64,000 bases of DNA from Solirubrobacteraceae bacterium (GCA_025451035.1 JANWLE010000100.1:1-64000); one strand, 5' to 3'. Shown: positions 50,979 through 61,801, numbered from the stretch's first letter. Notes: generated by a model not told the origin, from the letters alone. Numbers and translations are program-made.

Positions 50979-51856
50979 GCAACGCCGGCTTCGTTGTGCT
51001 CGCAGGCAGACCGAACGTCGGCAAGTCGACGCTCATCAACGCGATTGTCGGCGGCAAGGTCGCGATCGTCTCGGATCGTCCCCAGACGACGCGCAGGGCG
51101 ATCCGCGGCGTATGCACCAACGGCGAAGTTCAGCTCGTACTCGTCGACCTGCCCGGCGTGCAGCGCCCCAGGGACGCGCTGACAGAGCGTATGGCGCGGC
51201 GCGTGCAGGCCGAGCTCGCCGGGTCCGACGCGGCGCTGCTCGTGCTCAACGGTGAACAGGGGGTCGGCCCGGGAGACCGCTTCATCGCCCAGGCACTCAG
51301 GGATTCACGGCTGCCAGTCGTGCTCGCAGTGAACAAGATCGACAGGCTCTCTCCCGCCGACACCGTCGCCGTGCTCGCGCAGGCCAATGAGCTCGACGTC
51401 GCACAGGAGATCTTCCCGATCTCGGCCCGTACTGGCCAGGGCGTCGCTACGCTTGTCGCCCACCTCGAGTCGCTGATGCCGGACGGGCCATTTCTATTCG
51501 GCATCGAGGAGCGCTCCGACCAGCCGCATGAGGTGCTGCTCGCCGAGCTCATACGCGAGGCGGTCATCAAACGCACCTTCCACGAGGTTCCGCATGCTGT
51601 CGAGGTCGTCATTGAGGAGGTCGATAGCGAAAGTGAGCAGCTGACGAGGGTCAGGGCGCTGATCTGGGTGGAGACGCCTTCACAGAAGGGCATCCTGATC
51701 GGCGCTCATGGCGCGATGATCAAGGCGATCGGGATCGCCGCGCGCAAGGAGCTTGAGCGAGAGCTCGGCTGCCGGGTGCACCTGGAACTATCGGTGCGTG
51801 TCAGGCGCGGCTGGCGCGCCGATGAGGGACTCCTGGATCGCCTCGGCATCACCTAA
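50975..51856 (+). CDS. era: GTPase Era
   Basis: Small-subunit assembly GTPase, 293 aa. G1 GRPNVGKSTL, G2 region PQTTRRAIRGV, G3 DLPGV (usually D-T-P-G), G4 NKID and G5 SAR are visible. A C-terminal KH domain (GILIGAHGAMIKAIG) binds 16S rRNA. GTG start overlaps ybeY. Confidence 0.95.
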   Translation: MSNAGFVVLAGRPNVGKSTLINAIVGGKVAIVSDRPQTTRRAIRGVCTNGEVQLVLVDLPGVQRPRDALTERMARRVQAELAGSDAALLVLNGEQGVGPGDRFIAQALRDSRLPVVLAVNKIDRLSPADTVAVLAQANELDVAQEIFPISARTGQGVATLVAHLESLMPDGPFLFGIEERSDQPHEVLLAELIREAVIKRTFHEVPHAVEVVIEEVDSESEQLTRVRALIWVETPSQKGILIGAHGAMIKAIGIAARKELERELGCRVHLELSVRVRRGWRADEGLLDRLGIT

Positions 51857-51987
51857 GAACGCCTCCAGCGCAAGCCGAGCTTCACCGCGACGACAGCGAT
51901 CCGCCAGAGCGAACTCGTCCGTCTGCGATCGACCTGCGCGCGGGCTTCAGGTGAGCCCACGCGCCCATGGGGCGAGGACACGCCCAT
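51853..51987 (-). CDS. Small 44-aa ORF after the ArsA-like gene, tentative
   Basis: ATG 51987 begins 8 nt after the ArsA-like stop, so it could be in the same operon. It ends in SSLWRIAVVAVKLGLRWRRS, a short hydrophobic, basic tail. It overlaps era tail-to-tail by 4 bp, and no ribosome site is seen. It may be real or fortuitous. Confidence 0.3.
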   Translation of the reverse strand: MGVSSPHGRVGSPEARAQVDRRRTSSLWRIAVVAVKLGLRWRRS

Positions 51988-51994
51988 CGACGCG

Positions 51995-52912
51995 CTAGAG
52001 CTTGCGCGCCAGGTGGTCTGCGACTCGCTCCAGCGCACGGCGCTCGAGCCGGTGCTCGAATATGAACGGAACGCTCACCACGGGCAGTTTCGCGCGGCGC
52101 AGGCGCGCGAGCTGGCGCGCCTGCAGGCGCGCGCGCTCATTGACGGTATGCGCTGCGCTGACCGCGTTGCGGACCGCGGGCAGCTCCCCGTCCAGCTGCC
52201 CCAGGCGCTCGAGCTCCGCTGCGCTGAAGCGTCGGCTGTATGCGCAGTTCACCGCAACGGCCTCCAGTTGACGTCCGGTCTTGGCCGACAGGCTCTGCGC
52301 CAGCTCAAGCGTCTCTGACACCGCCAGCTCGTTGCTTTGGCAAACCGCTAGATAGCCGCTGCGCTGCGGATCGTCCAGCAGAGCCTGCACCTCATGCGCC
52401 TTCGCCGCCATCGGGCCGCCGCGCACGATCGTGGTGAACGTCTGCGGCGAGGCGAGCATCGCCAGCGCGTGACCTGTCGCGGGCGCGTCGAGGATCACCA
52501 GGTCATAACCGCCGCGGCGGCCGGAGCGACGCGCGAGGTCAGCCACCTTGATCATGTTCAACAGCTCTCCGGCGCCCGGCGCTGCAGCCGCGAAGTACTG
52601 AAACGAGGTGCGTGATGTCAAAAAGCGAGCGGGCAGCCGTCCGGCTGCGCCCGCCAGCCAATCCGTAAGCGCGCGCTCGGGGTCCGCCGTCACCGTCCAC
52701 AGCCTGTCTGTGACCTCCACCTCGTTGCCGATCGGCGGCGGCTGGCCATGTCCGAGCAGCCTCGGCAGCTGTCGCTGGCCGCCGACCTCGACCAGGATCG
52801 TGCGCCTACCGCCGCGCGCGGCGAGGATCCCAAGCGCTGCCGCGATCGTGCTCTTGCCTACCCCGCCCTTGCCGGTGACAACTATCAGCTTGCGCTCGAG
52901 CAGGTCAGCCAT
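51995..52912 (-). CDS. ArsA/GET3-like anion or targeting ATPase
   Basis: A 305-aa P-loop ATPase with the deviant Walker [18 protein letters not shown], switch-like [13 protein letters not shown] and a Leu-rich C-terminus. No ars genes are nearby. Actinobacteria often carry paired ArsA-like proteins, but only one copy is seen here. ATG 52912 is chosen over 53005. It diverges from hisIE, so the short gap holds both promoters. Confidence 0.85.
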   Translation of the reverse strand: MADLLERKLIVVTGKGGVGKSTIAAALGILAARGGRRTILVEVGGQRQLPRLLGHGQPPPIGNEVEVTDRLWTVTADPERALTDWLAGAAGRLPARFLTSRTSFQYFAAAAPGAGELLNMIKVADLARRSGRRGGYDLVILDAPATGHALAMLASPQTFTTIVRGGPMAAKAHEVQALLDDPQRSGYLAVCQSNELAVSETLELAQSLSAKTGRQLEAVAVNCAYSRRFSAAELERLGQLDGELPAVRNAVSAAHTVNERARLQARQLARLRRAKLPVVSVPFIFEHRLERRALERVADHLARKL

Positions 52913-53004
52913 CCTCACAGACAGTCTTGCCGAAGGGCCGCTCGTTCGTCGCGTACCGGCCATCGGGACGGTCCGCGTCGTCTCCGGACACCTACAATCT
53001 TCCA

Positions 53005-53628
53005 ATGAGCCCAGGTGGGGACAGCCCGATCGACGCGCAGGTGAGATACGACGAGCAGGGGCTCGTGCCCTGCATGATCCAGGATTGGGTCAGCGGCGAG
53101 GTGCTGACGCTCGCGTACATGAACCAGGAGGCGCTCGAGCGCACACGTGCGACCGGGGAGCTTCACCTGTACAGCCGCTCACGCAAAGTGCAATGGCACA
53201 AGGGCGCCACGAGCGGCAACACCCAGGTCGTCAAGGCGCTGCGCCTAGACTGCGACGGCGACGCGCTGCTCGCCCTGGTGGAGCCCGCCGGCCCCGCCTG
53301 CCACACCGGCGAGCGCAGCTGCTTTCACCGCGGCGAACTGTCCGCGGCACCACACGAGGTGCTGCCGGCGCTCGAGCGTACGCTCGACTCTCGGGCGTCT
53401 GAGCGTCCCGCCGGCTCCTACACGGTGAGGCTGCTCGACGACCCCGCGCTCGCGGGCGAGAAGGTGATGGAGGAGGCCGAGGAGGTCGTGCGCGCGGCGC
53501 GCGAGGAAACCGACGAGCGCGTCGATGAAGAGGCTGCGGACGTTCTCTACCACATGCTCGTCTTGATGCGTGGCCGCGGACGGTCGCTCGCTGAGGCCAC
53601 GCGGGTGCTCGATGAACGCCGCCGGTAG
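53005..53628 (+). CDS. hisIE: Bifunctional phosphoribosyl-AMP cyclohydrolase/phosphoribosyl-ATP pyrophosphatase
   Basis: Histidine-pathway enzyme of 207 aa. The HisI half has metal motifs [10 protein letters not shown] and [11 protein letters not shown]; the HisE half has a pyrophosphohydrolase segment [40 protein letters not shown] 53005 follows a TACAAT box by 6 nt, leaderless style. Fused HisIE is usual in some actinobacteria. It lies directly before trpE, whose start overlaps its end. Confidence 0.93.
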   Translation: MSPGGDSPIDAQVRYDEQGLVPCMIQDWVSGEVLTLAYMNQEALERTRATGELHLYSRSRKVQWHKGATSGNTQVVKALRLDCDGDALLALVEPAGPACHTGERSCFHRGELSAAPHEVLPALERTLDSRASERPAGSYTVRLLDDPALAGEKVMEEAEEVVRAAREETDERVDEEAADVLYHMLVLMRGRGRSLAEATRVLDERRR

Positions 53629-55126
53629 CCCCGTCGCGGCCGGTGCGCCCGTCGCGCTCGATATCCGGCCTTCCCTGGATGAGGCGCGCGCAGTGTGCGC
53701 CTCGCCGGGACAGGCCGCCTATAACCTCATCCCGCTGCGCCACACCTTCATCTCGGACTGTGAGACGCCCGTCTCGGCTTTCCTGAAGCTGCGGGCGCTC
53801 GCGCCGGCGCAGCCAGCGTTTCTGCTCGAGTCAGCAGAACAGGGGCAGCGCATGGGCCGCTACTCCTTCATCGGCTTCAGTCCACGCTCGGTGCTGCGCT
53901 GGTCGCTGAAAGACGGAGGAGACCCATATGCGCTCGTGGCCGCCGAGGTCGCCCGCTGCCGCCAGGCGCCGCTTGCCGACCTGCCTCCGTTCGCGGGTGG
54001 GGCCGTCGGCTACTTCGGCTACGACCTGGTGCGAACAGTCGAGCCGCTATCCGAGCCGAACCCCGACCCGCTGGGGCTGCCCGACATGGCGCTGATGCTA
54101 ACCGACGCGCTGGTCGTCTTCGACCACCTCAAGCACACGGTCACGATTCTCGCCAACGCCTACCTGGACGGGGAGGCGGACGTCGAGCGCGCCTACGACG
54201 ACGCCGCTGCGCAGATCGCGCGTATCAAGGAGCATCTCGCCGGGCCCGTCCCGCAGGCCCAACTCAACGCACGCCGCGAACCGCCGCGCTTTGAGTCGAA
54301 CATAGCGCGCGAGCAGTTCGAAGCGATCGTCGCCCGCATCATCGAGTACGTGTACGCAGGGGATGCTTTCCAGGTCGTTCCCTCCCAGCGCTTCTCCGCG
54401 CGCGTACCGGTTGAGGCGTTCTCCATATACAGGGGCTTGCGCGCCGTGAACCCCAGCCCCTACATGTACTTCTTGGATTTCGGCGACTTCCAGGTCGCGG
54501 GCGCAAGCCCAGAGCCCCTGCTGACGGTGAGCGGCAGAGACGTGTCGACCAGGCCGATCGCCGGGACACGGCCGCGCGGGACGAGCCCCGAGGAGGACCG
54601 CCGCATCGAAGCCGAGTTGCTGGCTGACGAGAAGGAGCGCGCCGAGCACGTGATGCTGGTCGACTTGGGGCGCAACGATCTCGGGCGCGTCTGCGAGTAC
54701 GGCAGCGTCACTGTAGAGAGCCTGATGGAGATCGAGTCATACAGCCACGTCATGCACATCGTCTCCGCTGTCCGCGGGCGCTTGCGCGACGACGTAGGCG
54801 CGATGGACGCGCTGCGCTCGGTGCTTCCCGCCGGCACGCTCTCGGGCGCGCCGAAGGTGCGCGCGATGCAGATCATCGATGAGCTCGAGCCGATCAAGCG
54901 CGGCGGCTACGGGGGCGCGATCGGCTACCTCTCCTACGCCGGGGATCTCGACACCGCGATCCACATCCGCACTGTGGTGGTCAAGGACGGCGAAGCGCAT
55001 GTTCAGGCAGGCGGCGGCACCGTCGCGGACGCCAAGCCCGCCTACGAGTACCGCGAGTCGCTGGCCAAGGCAGGAGCGGTGATCCGCGCGGTCGAACTCG
55101 CCTGCGAGCAACCCGACTGGCCCTAG
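53612..55126 (+). CDS. trpE: Anthranilate synthase component I
   Basis: Chorismate to anthranilate, with TrpG supplying ammonia; 504 aa. The conserved chorismate-binding C-half is present ([55 protein letters not shown]). Near the N-terminus FLLESAEQG is the region that binds tryptophan for feedback inhibition. ATG 53612 overlaps hisIE by 17 bp. It starts the trp operon. Confidence 0.94.
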   Translation: MNAAGSPVAAGAPVALDIRPSLDEARAVCASPGQAAYNLIPLRHTFISDCETPVSAFLKLRALAPAQPAFLLESAEQGQRMGRYSFIGFSPRSVLRWSLKDGGDPYALVAAEVARCRQAPLADLPPFAGGAVGYFGYDLVRTVEPLSEPNPDPLGLPDMALMLTDALVVFDHLKHTVTILANAYLDGEADVERAYDDAAAQIARIKEHLAGPVPQAQLNARREPPRFESNIAREQFEAIVARIIEYVYAGDAFQVVPSQRFSARVPVEAFSIYRGLRAVNPSPYMYFLDFGDFQVAGASPEPLLTVSGRDVSTRPIAGTRPRGTSPEEDRRIEAELLADEKERAEHVMLVDLGRNDLGRVCEYGSVTVESLMEIESYSHVMHIVSAVRGRLRDDVGAMDALRSVLPAGTLSGAPKVRAMQIIDELEPIKRGGYGGAIGYLSYAGDLDTAIHIRTVVVKDGEAHVQAGGGTVADAKPAYEYRESLAKAGAVIRAVELACEQPDWP

Positions 55127-55176
55127 CGGACCACCCGCGACCATCACGAGCAGCCGACCGCTAGGCTCGAATACTG

Positions 55177-55740
55177 ATGCGCGTACTTGTAATAGACAAC
55201 TACGACTCCTTCGCCTACAACCTCGTGCAGTACCTGGGCGAGCTCGGGGCCGAGGTAGAGGTTGTCCGCAACGACCGCGCGAGTGTGGCAGAGCTGCTGG
55301 CGCAGGGCTACGACCGCTGCCTGGTCTCACCCGGCCCCTGCACCCCCGACCAGGCCGGAATCTCGTTGGAGGCGGTCAGAAGCTTCCCCGAACAAGGGAT
55401 AAGCACGCTCGGCGTATGCCTCGGACACCAGTCGATCGTGCAGGCGTACGGCGGCCAAGTAACGACACACATCCCGGTTCACGGCAAGACCAGCGAGGTG
55501 CAGCACGACGGGCGCACGATCTTCGAGGGCTTGCCCTCGCCGCTGCTGGTCGGCCGCTACCACTCGTTGATCGCCGCGCCGGAGCTGCCCGACTGCCTGG
55601 AACGGTCCGCTACCGGCGGCGAGGGAGAGGTCATCATGGCCGTGCGTCATCGCGACCTGCCCGTCGAGGGCGTCCAATTTCACCCCGAGTCGGTGCTCAC
55701 CCCCGAAGGCAAGCGTCTGCTGGCTAACTTTCTGTCCTGA
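55177..55740 (+). CDS. trpG: Anthranilate synthase glutamine amidotransferase
   Basis: Glutaminase subunit, 187 aa. It has the nucleophile GVCLGHQSI, the LVSPGPCTPDQAG loop and the His-Glu of FHPESVLT. TAGGCT 9 nt upstream may be a -10 box. May also serve p-aminobenzoate synthesis as in amphibolic TrpG/PabA. Confidence 0.94.
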   Translation: MRVLVIDNYDSFAYNLVQYLGELGAEVEVVRNDRASVAELLAQGYDRCLVSPGPCTPDQAGISLEAVRSFPEQGISTLGVCLGHQSIVQAYGGQVTTHIPVHGKTSEVQHDGRTIFEGLPSPLLVGRYHSLIAAPELPDCLERSATGGEGEVIMAVRHRDLPVEGVQFHPESVLTPEGKRLLANFLS

Positions 55741-56783
55741 TGCCGAACGCAACTCTCACGAACGCGATCGACGCGCTCGCCTCGCGGCGAGACCTGAGCT
55801 CCCAGGAGACAGCCCAGGTGCTCGCAGAGATCATGGCCGGTGAGGTCTCCGAGACCCAGATCGCCGGTTTCTTGATCGCGCTGCGCACGAAGGGAGAGAC
55901 TGTAGATGAGCTGACCGGCCTGGCGCAGACTATGCGCTCGCTGGCCGCGCACGTCACAAGCGACCACGACGACCTGTTGGACACCTCCGGTACCGGCGGC
56001 GGGCGGCGCACCTTCAACGTCTCCACGACCGCGGCGCTGATCGCGGCGGGGGCGGGCTGCGCGGTGGCCAAGCACGGCAACCGCTCCGCCACGAGCTCCT
56101 CAGGCTCAGCCGACCTGCTCGAGGCGCTCGGTGCCCGCATCGACCTCTCTCCCGAGGATGTCTCCCGTTGCATAACCCAGACCGGCTTCGGCTTCATGTT
56201 CGCTCCCGCCCACCATCAAGCGACGCGTTTTGTCATTCCGGTCAGGCGCGAGCTCGCGGTCCGCACCATCTTCAACCTGCTCGGCCCACTGACGAACCCC
56301 GCCGGCGCGAGCCGGCAGCTGATCGGCGTCTCGGACGCCGCGTTCCTCGACACGATCGCCGGCGCGCTCGCGCAGCTCGGCACCGTGCGCGCGCTCGTCG
56401 TCTCCAGCGAGGACGGGCTGGACGAGATATCGATCTGCGCCGCCACGCACGTCGCGGAAGTCAACGGCGCCAACATCACCCGCTACACGCTCGAGCCGCA
56501 ACAGGTCGGTATCGACCCCGCCCCTCCGGCTGCGCTCGAGGACGAGCTGCAGGGCGGCAGCCCACAGCAGAACGCGGCTGTCACGCGCGCGATCCTCCAG
56601 GGGGAGTCGGGGCGCGCCAGCGACCTCGCGGTGATCAACGCGGCCGGCGCTGTCTACGCAGCCGGCGCCGCCGAAGACCTGTCCGAAGGGGTCGAGCTCG
56701 CGCGCGCCGCGATCGCGCAGGGCGCGGCGTGGGACGCGCTCGAGCGCTACCTGCAGGCGAGCGTAACAACGGATGACGCATGA
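55740..56783 (+). CDS. trpD: Anthranilate phosphoribosyltransferase
   Basis: Joins anthranilate and PRPP, 347 aa. GTGGGRRTFNVSTT and KHGNRSATSSSGSADLLEALG are the substrate and PRPP sites. The ATG shares one base with the trpG TGA, and it overlaps trpC by 4 nt. Confidence 0.95.
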   Translation: MPNATLTNAIDALASRRDLSSQETAQVLAEIMAGEVSETQIAGFLIALRTKGETVDELTGLAQTMRSLAAHVTSDHDDLLDTSGTGGGRRTFNVSTTAALIAAGAGCAVAKHGNRSATSSSGSADLLEALGARIDLSPEDVSRCITQTGFGFMFAPAHHQATRFVIPVRRELAVRTIFNLLGPLTNPAGASRQLIGVSDAAFLDTIAGALAQLGTVRALVVSSEDGLDEISICAATHVAEVNGANITRYTLEPQQVGIDPAPPAALEDELQGGSPQQNAAVTRAILQGESGRASDLAVINAAGAVYAAGAAEDLSEGVELARAAIAQGAAWDALERYLQASVTTDDA

Positions 56784-57619
56784 GCATGCCCGGTACGCAA
56801 GCTGATGGGGCCGCCCACCGCGCGCGGCCCTCGATCCTCGAGCGGATCCTCACGCGCACCCGCGAGGACCTCGTCGAGCGCAAGCGCCGGCGTCCGCTGA
56901 CCGCGCTTGCGCTCGAGACGCCGCAACACCAGCCGGGACTGTTCGCGGCCGCGATCGTCGAAGCGGGCATCGGCGTTATCGCGGAGTTCAAGCGACGTTC
57001 GCCATCCGCCGGGGAGCTGCGCGGAAACCCCGACCTAGAGTCGATCGTTCGTGCGTACGAGCAAGGGGGGGCGTGCGCGATCTCGGTGCTGACCGACGAG
57101 CCGCATTTCGGCGGCTCGCTCGACGATCTTCGCGCTGCCCGCGCGGCCTGCGCGCTGCCGATCCTGCGCAAGGACTTCATCGTCGACCCCTACCAGCTGC
57201 ATGAGGCGCTCGCCGCCGGGGCCGACGCCGTGCTGCTGATCGTCGCGGCACTCGACCAGCCAACGCTCACCTCGCTCCACAGCGACGCGCTCGAGCTCGG
57301 GCTCGACGCGCTCGTCGAGGTCCACGACAAGCACGAGTTGGACCGCGCGCTCGAGGCAGGTGCGCGGCTGGTCGGCATTAACAACCGCGACCTACGCGAC
57401 TTCAGCGTCGAGGTGGAGCGCACCTTCGAGCTGCTGGACTTCGTTCCCGACGGGGTGAACATCGTCTCGGAGTCCGGTATCTCCACACACGACCAGCTGC
57501 GTCGCATGCAACAGCACGGGGTGGCGGCCGTGCTCGTCGGCGAGACGCTCATGCGAGCAAACGACCCGCGCGCGGCGCTGCTGAGGCTGCGCGGAGAGCC
57601 AAATGCCGCCCGCGCCTAA
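56780..57619 (+). CDS. trpC: Indole-3-glycerol phosphate synthase
   Basis: A 279-aa TIM-barrel enzyme. It shows EFKRRSPSAG, LRKDFIVDPYQLHEA, GINNRDLRDFSV and SESGIS. Overlaps trpD (ATGA). The gap to the next gene is 81 bp, where htrA interrupts the trp order. Confidence 0.95.
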   Translation: MSMPGTQADGAAHRARPSILERILTRTREDLVERKRRRPLTALALETPQHQPGLFAAAIVEAGIGVIAEFKRRSPSAGELRGNPDLESIVRAYEQGGACAISVLTDEPHFGGSLDDLRAARAACALPILRKDFIVDPYQLHEALAAGADAVLLIVAALDQPTLTSLHSDALELGLDALVEVHDKHELDRALEAGARLVGINNRDLRDFSVEVERTFELLDFVPDGVNIVSESGISTHDQLRRMQQHGVAAVLVGETLMRANDPRAALLRLRGEPNAARA

Positions 57620-57700
57620 GGATTACCCTCACGGCCTTTTTAGCGCAGCGGATGCTCTGCTTTAGATCGCCTTCAGAAGCGCCGATCATCCTGTGAGCCA

Positions 57701-58915
57701 ATGAGACGCTTGTTCTTCCCCTTCGTATCGGGCTTGCTCGGCGGCGGCCTGGTCGTGGCTGCCCTAGCCGTCTTTGGCGGGCTGTCGAAATCCGAAAAGG
57801 TAGTGACCACGATTCAAGCCGCGCCCGTCGCTCCATCGAACGCGACGCTACACAGCGCCGGGCTGACACCCCACGACATCTATGTGCGCGACGCCCCCGG
57901 GGTGCTGTTCGTGACCTCGACGATCGTGCAGCAAACAGAACAGGAATCTCCCTTCGAATTCTTTAGAGGCGAAAGCCAGCGTCAGGGCACCGCGACCGGC
58001 TCGGGGATCCTGATCAACTCAAACGGCACCGTGCTTACGAACTACCACGTGGTCGAGAACGCGGTGAAGGTGACCGTTGCCTTCGAAGACCACAAGACGG
58101 TCGAAGCGAAGGTCATCGGCAAGGATCCCTCGCACGACCTCGCGGTGCTGAAGGTGCCGACCGAAGGGCTGACGCTGCATCCACTGGCGCTCGGTGACTC
58201 GAGCAAAGTACAGGTCGGCGACCCAGTGATGGCGATCGGTAACCCGTTCGGCTTGGACCGTACGCTCACGACCGGCGTGATCTCGGCGTTGCAACGGCGC
58301 ATAACCGCTCCCAACGGCTTTCAGATCGACAACGTGCTGCAGACAGACGCGCCGATCAACCCGGGGAACTCCGGCGGTCCGCTGCTGAACGCCAACGGCG
58401 AAGTGATCGGCATCAACTCGCAGATCGAGACCGGCGGCGGCGGCAACGGCAGTGTCGGCATCGGCTTTGCAGTGCCGATCAACACCGCCAAGACCGAGCT
58501 GCCGCAGCTCGAGAAAGGCGGCACGCTGCGCGGCGCGTACCTCGGCCTGGTGTCGCTCACGATCGACGGGTCGCTGTCCGGGCTCGACCTGCCCGTCAAG
58601 CAGGGGGCGCTCGTCCAGGAAGTGCAGTCGAACACGCCGGCTGAAAAAGCAGGGATCCGCGGCGGGGACATCTCCGCGAACGTGAACGGCCAGCCGATCC
58701 AGCTCGGCGGGGACATCATCATCGGAGTCGACGGCAAGCCGGTTGCCGGCGCGGAAGACCTCGGCAACGTGATCTCCTCGCACAAGCCTGGTGACGTCAT
58801 CAACGTCGAACTGCTTCGTTACAGCAACGGCTCTGCGCCGCAGCACAAGACTGTCAAAGTGACGCTCGGCGAACGCCCCAACTCCATCCCGAACCCCCAA
58901 ACGCCACGCGGCTGA
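57701..58915 (+). CDS. HtrA/DegP-like serine protease with PDZ domain
   Basis: Membrane-anchored, surface-facing protease for protein quality control, 404 aa. One N-terminal helix (FVSGLLGGGLVVAALAVFGG) is followed by the chymotrypsin-like domain. The catalytic triad is His in TNYHVVENA, Asp in DPSHDLAVLKV and Ser in NPGNSGGPLLNA. One PDZ domain follows (GALVQEVQSNTPAEKAGI). It lies between trpC and trpF on the same strand with no obvious link to tryptophan; it may have its own promoter. Confidence 0.92.
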   Translation: MRRLFFPFVSGLLGGGLVVAALAVFGGLSKSEKVVTTIQAAPVAPSNATLHSAGLTPHDIYVRDAPGVLFVTSTIVQQTEQESPFEFFRGESQRQGTATGSGILINSNGTVLTNYHVVENAVKVTVAFEDHKTVEAKVIGKDPSHDLAVLKVPTEGLTLHPLALGDSSKVQVGDPVMAIGNPFGLDRTLTTGVISALQRRITAPNGFQIDNVLQTDAPINPGNSGGPLLNANGEVIGINSQIETGGGGNGSVGIGFAVPINTAKTELPQLEKGGTLRGAYLGLVSLTIDGSLSGLDLPVKQGALVQEVQSNTPAEKAGIRGGDISANVNGQPIQLGGDIIIGVDGKPVAGAEDLGNVISSHKPGDVINVELLRYSNGSAPQHKTVKVTLGERPNSIPNPQTPRG

Positions 58916-58971
58916 CGCGGCGCGCCGGGCGCTAGCTGACCCAGCCACTGCGGGCGCGGTACCGTAGAGCG

Positions 58972-59643
58972 ATGAGCTCGAGCGCCGCGAAGGTCAAGAT
59001 CTGCGGGATAACCCGCCTAGAGGATGCCGAGCTCGCCGTGGAGCTCGGCGCCTGGGCGATAGGGATGGTGTTCTACGAGCCGAGCCCGCGGCGCTGCTCG
59101 CTGGAGCAGGCGCAGCGCATCGCCGCGACGTTGCGCCGGCGGGTCGAGCTGTGCGGCGTGTTCGTCAACTCCTCGCTCGAGCAGATCGTGCGGACCGCTG
59201 AAAATGTCGATTTGACGATGATCCAGCTGCACGGGGATGAGGGCCCGGCCTTCTGCGCTGAGGTGGCCAGGCGCACCGGTGCCCTGGTCGTGAAGGCCGC
59301 CCAGGTCTCAGGCGCCGGCGATGTGCGCGACGTCGGGCGCTACCACGTCGACTTTCATCTCCTGGACGCTTGTGCCCACGGGGCGGCAGCTGGTCTTCGC
59401 GGCGGCACGGGTGAGACGTTCGACTGGGGACTGCTCGAGGCCCGCCGTTCGTCGGTGCCGTTGATCCTCTCCGGCGGACTTCACGCCGGTAACGTGGCGC
59501 AGGCGATCACGCGGGTTCACCCTTTCGCGGTCGACTGCGCCAGTGGCACCGAGTCCTCGCCCGGGATCAAGGATCCCGCGCGCCTGCGCGCGTTCTTTGA
59601 CGCCGTGAGTGGGGTGGTCGTGCAGGTAGGCTCACCGGCGTGA
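58972..59643 (+). CDS. trpF: Phosphoribosylanthranilate isomerase
   Basis: A 223-aa TIM-barrel enzyme with [19 protein letters not shown], the catalytic Cys in KICGI and Asp in [21 protein letters not shown] 6 nt before ATG 58972 is leaderless style, so trpF-trpB-trpA may have a separate promoter after htrA. GTG of trpB overlaps its stop. Confidence 0.93.
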   Translation: MSSSAAKVKICGITRLEDAELAVELGAWAIGMVFYEPSPRRCSLEQAQRIAATLRRRVELCGVFVNSSLEQIVRTAENVDLTMIQLHGDEGPAFCAEVARRTGALVVKAAQVSGAGDVRDVGRYHVDFHLLDACAHGAAAGLRGGTGETFDWGLLEARRSSVPLILSGGLHAGNVAQAITRVHPFAVDCASGTESSPGIKDPARLRAFFDAVSGVVVQVGSPA

Positions 59644-60806
59644 GCGAAAGCGCGATCGAGCACCGTTTCGGCCGCTACGGCGGCCAGTATGTCCCCGAGA
59701 CGCTGATGGCCGCCCTGGCAGAGCTCGAGCAGGCGTGGGTAGCCGCTCGCGCCGATGTGGCCTACCGCTCGGAGCTAGATGGGCTGCTGAAAGAGTTCGT
59801 CGGCCGCCCGACGCCGCTGTATCGCGCTAGGCGCCTCTCGCAGCAGCTCTTGAGGCCCGTCTACCTCAAGCGCGAGGATCTCAATCACACCGGCTCACAC
59901 AAGCTCAACAATGCGCTCGGCCAGGCGCTGCTAGCCAAGCGGATGGGCAAGCGGCGGGTGATAGCCGAGACCGGCGCCGGTCAGCACGGTGTGGCTACCG
60001 CGACCGCCTGCGCGCTGCTCGACCTGCAGTGCGTCGTCTACATGGGCAGCGAGGACACCCGCCGCCAGCGCCCGAACGTGCAGCGGATGGAACTGCTCGG
60101 CGCGACCGTCAAGCCGGTGCAGGCCGGCGCGTGCACGCTGAAGGAGGCGACCTCCGCGGCTATCCGCGACTGGGTGGAGAACGTTGGCAGCACCCATTAC
60201 ATCATCGGCTCGGTCGTCGGCCCGGCGCCATACCCCGCACTGGTGCGCGACCTGCAGAGCGTGATCGGGGTCGAGGCTCGCCAGCAGATACTCGAGCGGG
60301 AGGGACGGCTCCCCGCGCGCGTGATCGCGTGCGTCGGTGGCGGCTCCAACGCAATGGGCATCTTCAACGCGTTCCTCGGCGACGAGGATGTTCAGCTGAT
60401 CGGCGTGGAGGCCGGTGGGGAGGGAACCGACACTCCTCGCCACGGCGCTCCGCTCACCGTCGGCGGGCGCGCCGGGGTCCTGCACGGCTCGCTCTCGGCC
60501 ATCATGCAGGACGAGGAGGGGCAGATCATCGAGGCCCACTCGATCTCCGCCGGCCTGGACTATCCCGGCACAGGTCCACAGCATGCCTTCTTGCGCGACA
60601 GCGGCCGCGCGCGCTACGTTGCGGTCACGGACCGGCAGGCGCTCGACGCGTTCCGCGCCGTGACCCGCCTGGAGGGAATCATTCCGGCGCTCGAGACCGC
60701 GCACGCGCTGGCGTGGACGCTCGCGCAGAGCGACGGCGAGCTCGATTTGGTGTGCCTCTCCGGGCGCGGCGACAAGGATCTCGCCGAGGTTCTCGCGCTG
60801 ACATGA
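59640..60806 (+). CDS. trpB: Tryptophan synthase beta chain
   Basis: PLP enzyme of 388 aa. [11 protein letters not shown], the PLP lysine in [25 protein letters not shown] and [10 protein letters not shown] are clear. GTG 59640 overlaps trpF by 4 nt and the stop overlaps trpA by 4 nt. Confidence 0.96.
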   Translation: MSESAIEHRFGRYGGQYVPETLMAALAELEQAWVAARADVAYRSELDGLLKEFVGRPTPLYRARRLSQQLLRPVYLKREDLNHTGSHKLNNALGQALLAKRMGKRRVIAETGAGQHGVATATACALLDLQCVVYMGSEDTRRQRPNVQRMELLGATVKPVQAGACTLKEATSAAIRDWVENVGSTHYIIGSVVGPAPYPALVRDLQSVIGVEARQQILEREGRLPARVIACVGGGSNAMGIFNAFLGDEDVQLIGVEAGGEGTDTPRHGAPLTVGGRAGVLHGSLSAIMQDEEGQIIEAHSISAGLDYPGTGPQHAFLRDSGRARYVAVTDRQALDAFRAVTRLEGIIPALETAHALAWTLAQSDGELDLVCLSGRGDKDLAEVLALT

Positions 60807-61618
60807 GCGACACCGTGACCAGCGCATCGCCGCGCATCGCCACGGCGTTCGAGCGTGCCCACTCGGAGAGCCGAGGCGCCCTGATGCCCTATTTGATGGG
60901 CGGCTACCCGACGCTCGAGCGTTCGCTCGAGATTGGGCGGGCATACGCCCAGGTGGGCGCCGACATCATCGAGCTGGGGGTCCCGTACTCCGATCCGCTC
61001 GCGGACGGCGCTGTCATACACGAGGCGGCTACAGAGGCGCTCGCGGCCGGCGCCAGCGTCAGCGGCGTGCTGGAGCTCGCCCGTGCGCTGTCGCCGAGCG
61101 TTCCGGTCGTGCTGATGTGTTACGCCAACGTGGTGTTCGCGCCCGGCGTGGAGGCATTCGTCGAGCGTCTCGCGCACACCGGCGCCGCCGGTCTGATCGT
61201 CCCCGACCTGCCGCTCGAGGAGGCGACCCAGACACTCGCCGCCTGCGATGCCCACGGCATCGCACTGGTGCCGCTGATCGCGCCCACCACGCCGCCTGAG
61301 CGGCTCGCGGCGATCGGCGCGAGGGCGCGCGGGTTCCTCTACACGGTGTCGGTCGTCGGCACGACCGGCGAGCGCTCGGCGCTGCCGGAGCGCTTCACCG
61401 AGCTGGTCGCGAAAGCGAAGGCCGCGACTGACGTCCCGGTCGCGATCGGCTTCGGCATTTCAACCCCGGAGGACGTGCGTGCCGCCGTACGAGCGGGCGC
61501 CGACGGGGTCATCGTCGGCACGCGGCTGGTGCGCGCGGCGGGCGACTCAGCGGACTCCGCGGCGGCTGTGGCGGAGGTGCTGAGCGAACTGAAGTCGGGA
61601 TTGGGCACAGATCGCTAG
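60803..61618 (+). CDS. trpA: Tryptophan synthase alpha chain
   Basis: A 271-aa TIM barrel that releases indole to Trp[12 protein letters not shown], the catalytic [13 protein letters not shown] (Glu and Asp), [10 protein letters not shown] and [10 protein letters not shown] are visible. ATG 60803 overlaps trpB (ATGA); the tracked ORF start far upstream is a shadow of trpB. Confidence 0.95.
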   Translation: MSDTVTSASPRIATAFERAHSESRGALMPYLMGGYPTLERSLEIGRAYAQVGADIIELGVPYSDPLADGAVIHEAATEALAAGASVSGVLELARALSPSVPVVLMCYANVVFAPGVEAFVERLAHTGAAGLIVPDLPLEEATQTLAACDAHGIALVPLIAPTTPPERLAAIGARARGFLYTVSVVGTTGERSALPERFTELVAKAKAATDVPVAIGFGISTPEDVRAAVRAGADGVIVGTRLVRAAGDSADSAAAVAEVLSELKSGLGTDR

Positions 61619-61631
61619 GATTGCGCCCTCA

Positions 61632-61793
61632 ATGGGATTGGTTCTCACCATCACCGCCGGAGTGATCGTCTGGATCGTGCTCTGGGCTCTCGGCGCGAAG
61701 GGCTTTGACGCGTTCATGCTCGCGGCCGCGATCATGCTCGTCGGCGCTTCCCTGAAGATCCTCTCTGGCTATCTCCCCGGGCGCCGCAACTAG
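61632..61793 (+). CDS. 53-aa two-helix membrane protein
   Basis: Not in the ORF track because of length. ATG 61632 to TAG 61793. The sequence is almost all hydrophobic in two helices (LTITAGVIVWIVLWALG and AFMLAAAIMLVGASLKIL) with the basic end PGRRN. It lies 14 bp after trpA and 8 bp before the next gene, so it is likely cotranscribed. It is likely a conserved small membrane protein in this lineage; function unknown. Confidence 0.7.
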   Translation: MGLVLTITAGVIVWIVLWALGAKGFDAFMLAAAIMLVGASLKILSGYLPGRRN

Positions 61794-61801
61794 CCGCGGT
61801 C

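Noticed and set aside
60029-60802. 5' part of the 529-aa ORF upstream of trpA
   Set aside because: It lies wholly inside trpB in another frame; trpA starts at ATG 60803.
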